Below, one piece after another: positions 61,450 through 64,000 of a DNA stretch of 64,000 nucleotides. This stretch comes from CAWBUW01 sp963792075 (GTDB lineage Bacteria > Chloroflexota > Anaerolineae > Anaerolineales > UBA4823). Made by a program: the position numbers and the translations under genes. The stretch is from positions 248,001 to 312,000 of the forward strand of contig CAWBUW010000011.1 in NCBI GenBank assembly GCA_963792075.1. The letters run 5' to 3'. The stretch's first letter is position 1, and every line of letters begins with the position of its first letter. Below the pieces are notes generated by a model. The model was not told where the DNA came from. It saw only the letters and a list, made by a program, of their open reading frames with translations, and did not search any database.

Positions 61450-61914
61450 TTGATTCTCCTCTTGTTGTATTAGGAAATAGATCGGTATTCAGGCAATTTC
61501 AAGCATGGGCAGTTTGTGGCTATATTTTCTCCTTTTGTGATCAAGTGGAACTCCAACCCCCGGACTAAATAGTGAAAACCAATCATCAATGAACATAATT
61601 AAATCATTCTTGATTGATATTAGCATCGTTTATGACGATTGTCAAGTATCATATCAGAGGGGGAATTGGGGGGTGAAATGTGGGGCAAAGCCCCACATTT
61701 CACCCCCCAGCCCCCATTTTACGGGATTGCCCCCCTGTCCGGGGAGAAAATTGGGGTGCTGCCAGCAGCGCATAACGCTGCTGGCAGCACCCCAACCCCC
61801 CCTACCTATTGACATTCAACGGATTTTGGCCTAAACTTTGATTAGTGATGATCGTTTATGAAACATATTTGAAAGCATTGTGATTGTTTAATAATCATTC
61901 TATATGGAGAGAGC
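61450..61914. promoter_or_regulatory. Divergent control region with two promoters, a shared operator-like sequence and two hairpins
   Basis: Minus strand: TTGACA (61645-61640) and TAATAT (61622-61617), 17-bp spacer. The spacer holds the palindrome ATCGTTTATGACGAT (61625-61639). Plus strand: TTGACA (61809-61814) and TAAACT (61832-61837), 17-bp spacer, with ATCGTTTATGA again at 61851-61861, just after the expected start. One regulator (not in the window) probably controls both directions. Hairpins lie between the promoters: 61668-61686 pairs with 61690-61708 (apex AAA), and 61751-61770 pairs with 61776-61795 (loop CATAA), both perfect. Confidence 0.65.
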
Positions 61915-63944
61915 ATGACCCATTTGCGGATCGAACCTTTGACCATCCCCAGTTGCCCGCTGGGAGAAGAGAATCCTTTGCCCTATTTCCGGGACGAGCA
62001 AACAGACCAACCCTTCCATGCCCACGACTCCATCCCTTTGCCTGAACGGGAGCTGGCGGGCTGGCAGACGGGCTTCCGCGTCCTGCCTTACCGCATGCAA
62101 GACCAATATACGCGCGAGCGGAGGCTTACCACCTGGCAGACGGTGGTGTTGGAGAATAACATTCTCAAAGCCACTTTCTCCCCCTCTTTAGGCGGGCGAC
62201 TGCTCTCGCTGTACCATAAGCCCCAGGGGCGAGAGCTGCTTTACCGCAACCCGGTTTTTCAACCGGCCAACCTGGCGCTGCGCAACGCCTGGTTCTCAGG
62301 GGGGATCGAGTGGAATGTGGGCCAGTACGGGCATGCGCTCAATAACTGCTCACCCGTTTTCGCCGCAGAAATCCGGGATGCCTCCGGAGAAGCCGGCCTG
62401 CGCTTGTATGATTTCGACCGCACCAAAGGTTTCTTCTGGCAGGTCGATTTCTACTTGCCCCAAGATTCATCCTTTTTACAGGCGCACTGCCGGGTGATCA
62501 ACCCGGCCCCGAAAGAGCAGGCTTTGTATTGGTGGACGAATATTGCCCTGGCCGAAAAGCCTGACGTACGCGTGCTGGCGCCCGTGCAGCGGGTCATTTA
62601 CGTGGACCTGGGAGGCGACCAGCATTTCTATGGCGAAGCCAATTTGCCGGTGCTGCCCACGACGAACGGGAAAGATGGCAGCTACCCCACCCACTTCGAT
62701 TTTGCCAGCGAATACTTTTACCAGTGCGACGGCGAGGAAATGCCCTGGGAAGCAGCCCTGGATGGTGAAGGCAGGGGCTTTATCGAAGCCTCCACCGAGC
62801 AATTTAAATATCGCAAGATGTTCTGCTGGGGGATGCACCAGGGAGGGCGGCATTGGCAGGAGTTCCTTTCGGTGCCCAACAGCACCTATCTTGAGATCCA
62901 ATCAGGGATGACCCGCACCCAACTGCACGGCCTGAAGATCAAAGCCCGGTCGCAGGTGGAATGGACGCAGGTGTTTGGTTATTTTGCGGGAGAGGCGAAA
63001 AAGTCCACGATACCGATTACGTGGCCGCTTGCGCTTACGTGGGTGGCGAGCTGAAAACCAAAATATCCGCCGCCGAGCTGGGGCGGCTTGACAAACGTCT
63101 CGGCCAGCAGGCAGATACCAGGGCCGGCCAGGTGCTCACCCAGGCCAGCGGATGGGGCGCGCTGGAAATCCGCCGTATGCAAAAAATGGGCGAGACAAAC
63201 CAGATCCCAGGCGCATTGGAATTCCCGGCCTCCACCCTCGGGAAAGAACAGCAAAAATGGCTGGACCTGATGGAAAAAGGCGAGCTTGGGGAGCCAGAAC
63301 CGGCACAGTTGCCCGGCGAATGGATGGTGCAGGACGAATGGCAAGCCATGTTGGACAAGCCGGCGCGCAAACACTGGTTCAGCCTGCTGCACGCAGGGGT
63401 GATGCACATGGAGCACTTCGATATGCCCCAGGCCATTGCAGATTGGCAAGAATCGATGCGGCTGAGACCCTCGGCATGGGCTGCGCGCAACCTGGCAGTG
63501 GCAGCCCTGCGCCAGAGGCAGGATGAGGCGGCGTTAGCTTATTACCGCCAGGCGTGGGAGATCATGCAGCAGGATGGCAACCCGAGCACGTCCTTAGCCG
63601 TAGAGTGCCTGCAAGCCCTGGTGAAGGCAGGCCAGTTTACTGAAGGCATGGCGCTTTACCAGGTTTTGCCTCCTCAAATCCAAAAGTTTGACCGCATTCA
63701 GATCTTGTTTGGACGGATTGCATTAGAATTGGGCAGGTTGGACGACGTGGAAAAAGTCCTTTCGCGCGAGTACGCCGTGATCCGCGAGGGAGAATTAGAG
63801 CTAACGGATCTTTGGTCAGAGATGTGTTTACGGCGTGAGATGGCGAAATCGGGCGGTAAAATAACCCCTGCTTTACGCCAACAGATTTTAGAGAAATACC
63901 CACCCCCGGCGAATATCGATTTTCGCATGATCGTCCAAAAATAA
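61915..63944 (+). CDS. DUF5107/TPR protein, apparent -1 frameshift in the middle
   Basis: ATG 61915 opens a frame to 63054. It encodes a sugar-mutarotase-like beta-sandwich (LGGRLLSLYHKPQGRELLYR, NAWFSGGIEWNVGQYGHALN, QALYWWTNIALAEKPDVRVL) like DUF5107 proteins. Near 62990 the continuing text switches to the -1 frame: GYFAGEAKK then VHDTDYVAACAYVGGELKTK, and goes on to 63944 with TPR-like helices (FDMPQAIADWQESMRLRPSA, AVAALRQRQDEAALAYYRQA). The switch falls on G-AAA-AAG (about 62997-63003), a lysine slippery site. It may be programmed frameshifting, a true indel or a read error. DUF5107 proteins usually have both parts. A role in carbohydrate metabolism is inferred from the divergent ABC operon. 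Confidence 0.75.
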
Positions 63945-63945
63945 A

Positions 63946-63987
63946 GGGGTGGTGGCGTCTGGCTTCAGGCCAAACGCCACCACCCCC
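63946..63987. repeat. Keto-rich hairpin at the right end of the window
   Basis: GGGGTGGTGGCGT pairs with ACGCCACCACCCC, with a partly paired apex (CTGGC / GCCA). It lies 2 bp after the DUF5107 stop and is similar in build to the other intergenic hairpins. Confidence 0.65.
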
Positions 63988-64000
63988 AGTTTTGAGAAAA

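Overview
The window looks like a chromosomal segment of a Chloroflexota bacterium, most likely class Anaerolineae. This is an inference from the mix of genes (RbsC-type and MalFG-type sugar ABC systems, DUF5107 protein, large multicopper oxidases with FN3 domains), from mixed GC content and from many dispersed intergenic repeats. No rRNA, tRNA or CRISPR array was recognised. TGA is an ordinary stop in several genes (those ending at 727, 43401 and 44651) and Trp is TGG, so the genetic code is standard.

Layout. 1-3750: repeat-rich accessory DNA with a PQ-loop-like membrane protein, an AbrB/PIN toxin-antitoxin pair fused by a frameshift, a REP-associated (HUH) transposase flanked by about 100-bp palindromic repeats, and gene remnants. 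3752-14256: a decayed defence island, in order hsdR, trlF-like PHP-ATPase, hsdS, DUF3800, hsdM and a ParA/MinD-type ATPase. All are recognisable and all are broken by frameshifts, while flanking regions are mostly intact, so the decay is local. 14369-18677: a GC-rich protein with two peptidoglycan-binding domains and a contractile-injection-associated N-terminal motif, a zinc metallopeptidase, a Nim-like flavoprotein and a MntA/HepT toxin-antitoxin pair. 19094-22701: a compact metzincin protease, caspase-like protease and large unknown protein module. 22832-33223: a sugar ABC operon (regulator remnant, permease, internally duplicated binding protein, second permease, ATPase), a uroporphyrinogen-decarboxylase-like protein and a histidine kinase/response regulator pair. 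33452-41884: an orphan transposase N-terminal-domain protein and two secreted multicopper oxidases. 41976-51452: mostly single genes. 51678-55731: cysC-cysD-cysN followed by a MerB-like gene. 55783-63944: an acetyltransferase, then a MalFG-type sugar operon with SIS and cupin genes, divergent from a DUF5107/TPR gene.

The most striking observation is three in-frame TGA codons, in two otherwise intact genes, each exactly at a catalytic cysteine. One is the second Cys of the AhpD signature E-x11-C-x2-C-x3-H in the gene at 41976-42563. The other two match Cys96 and Cys159 of organomercurial lyase MerB in the gene at 54988-55731. Each TGA is followed by a hairpin whose apical loop sits at the distance expected of a bacterial SECIS element. 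The simplest reading is two selenoproteins, one of them a MerB-like enzyme with both catalytic cysteines replaced by selenocysteine. The selenocysteine machinery (selA, selB, selC, selD) is not in this window.

A second theme is a set of long, nearly perfect intergenic hairpins, usually with a G/T-rich 5' arm and a 3-6 nt apex. At least one appears to be mobile (flanked by a 12-bp direct repeat) and another occurs twice. A separate three-copy MITE-like palindrome carries GGCTGTCCAAAAAG-type ends.
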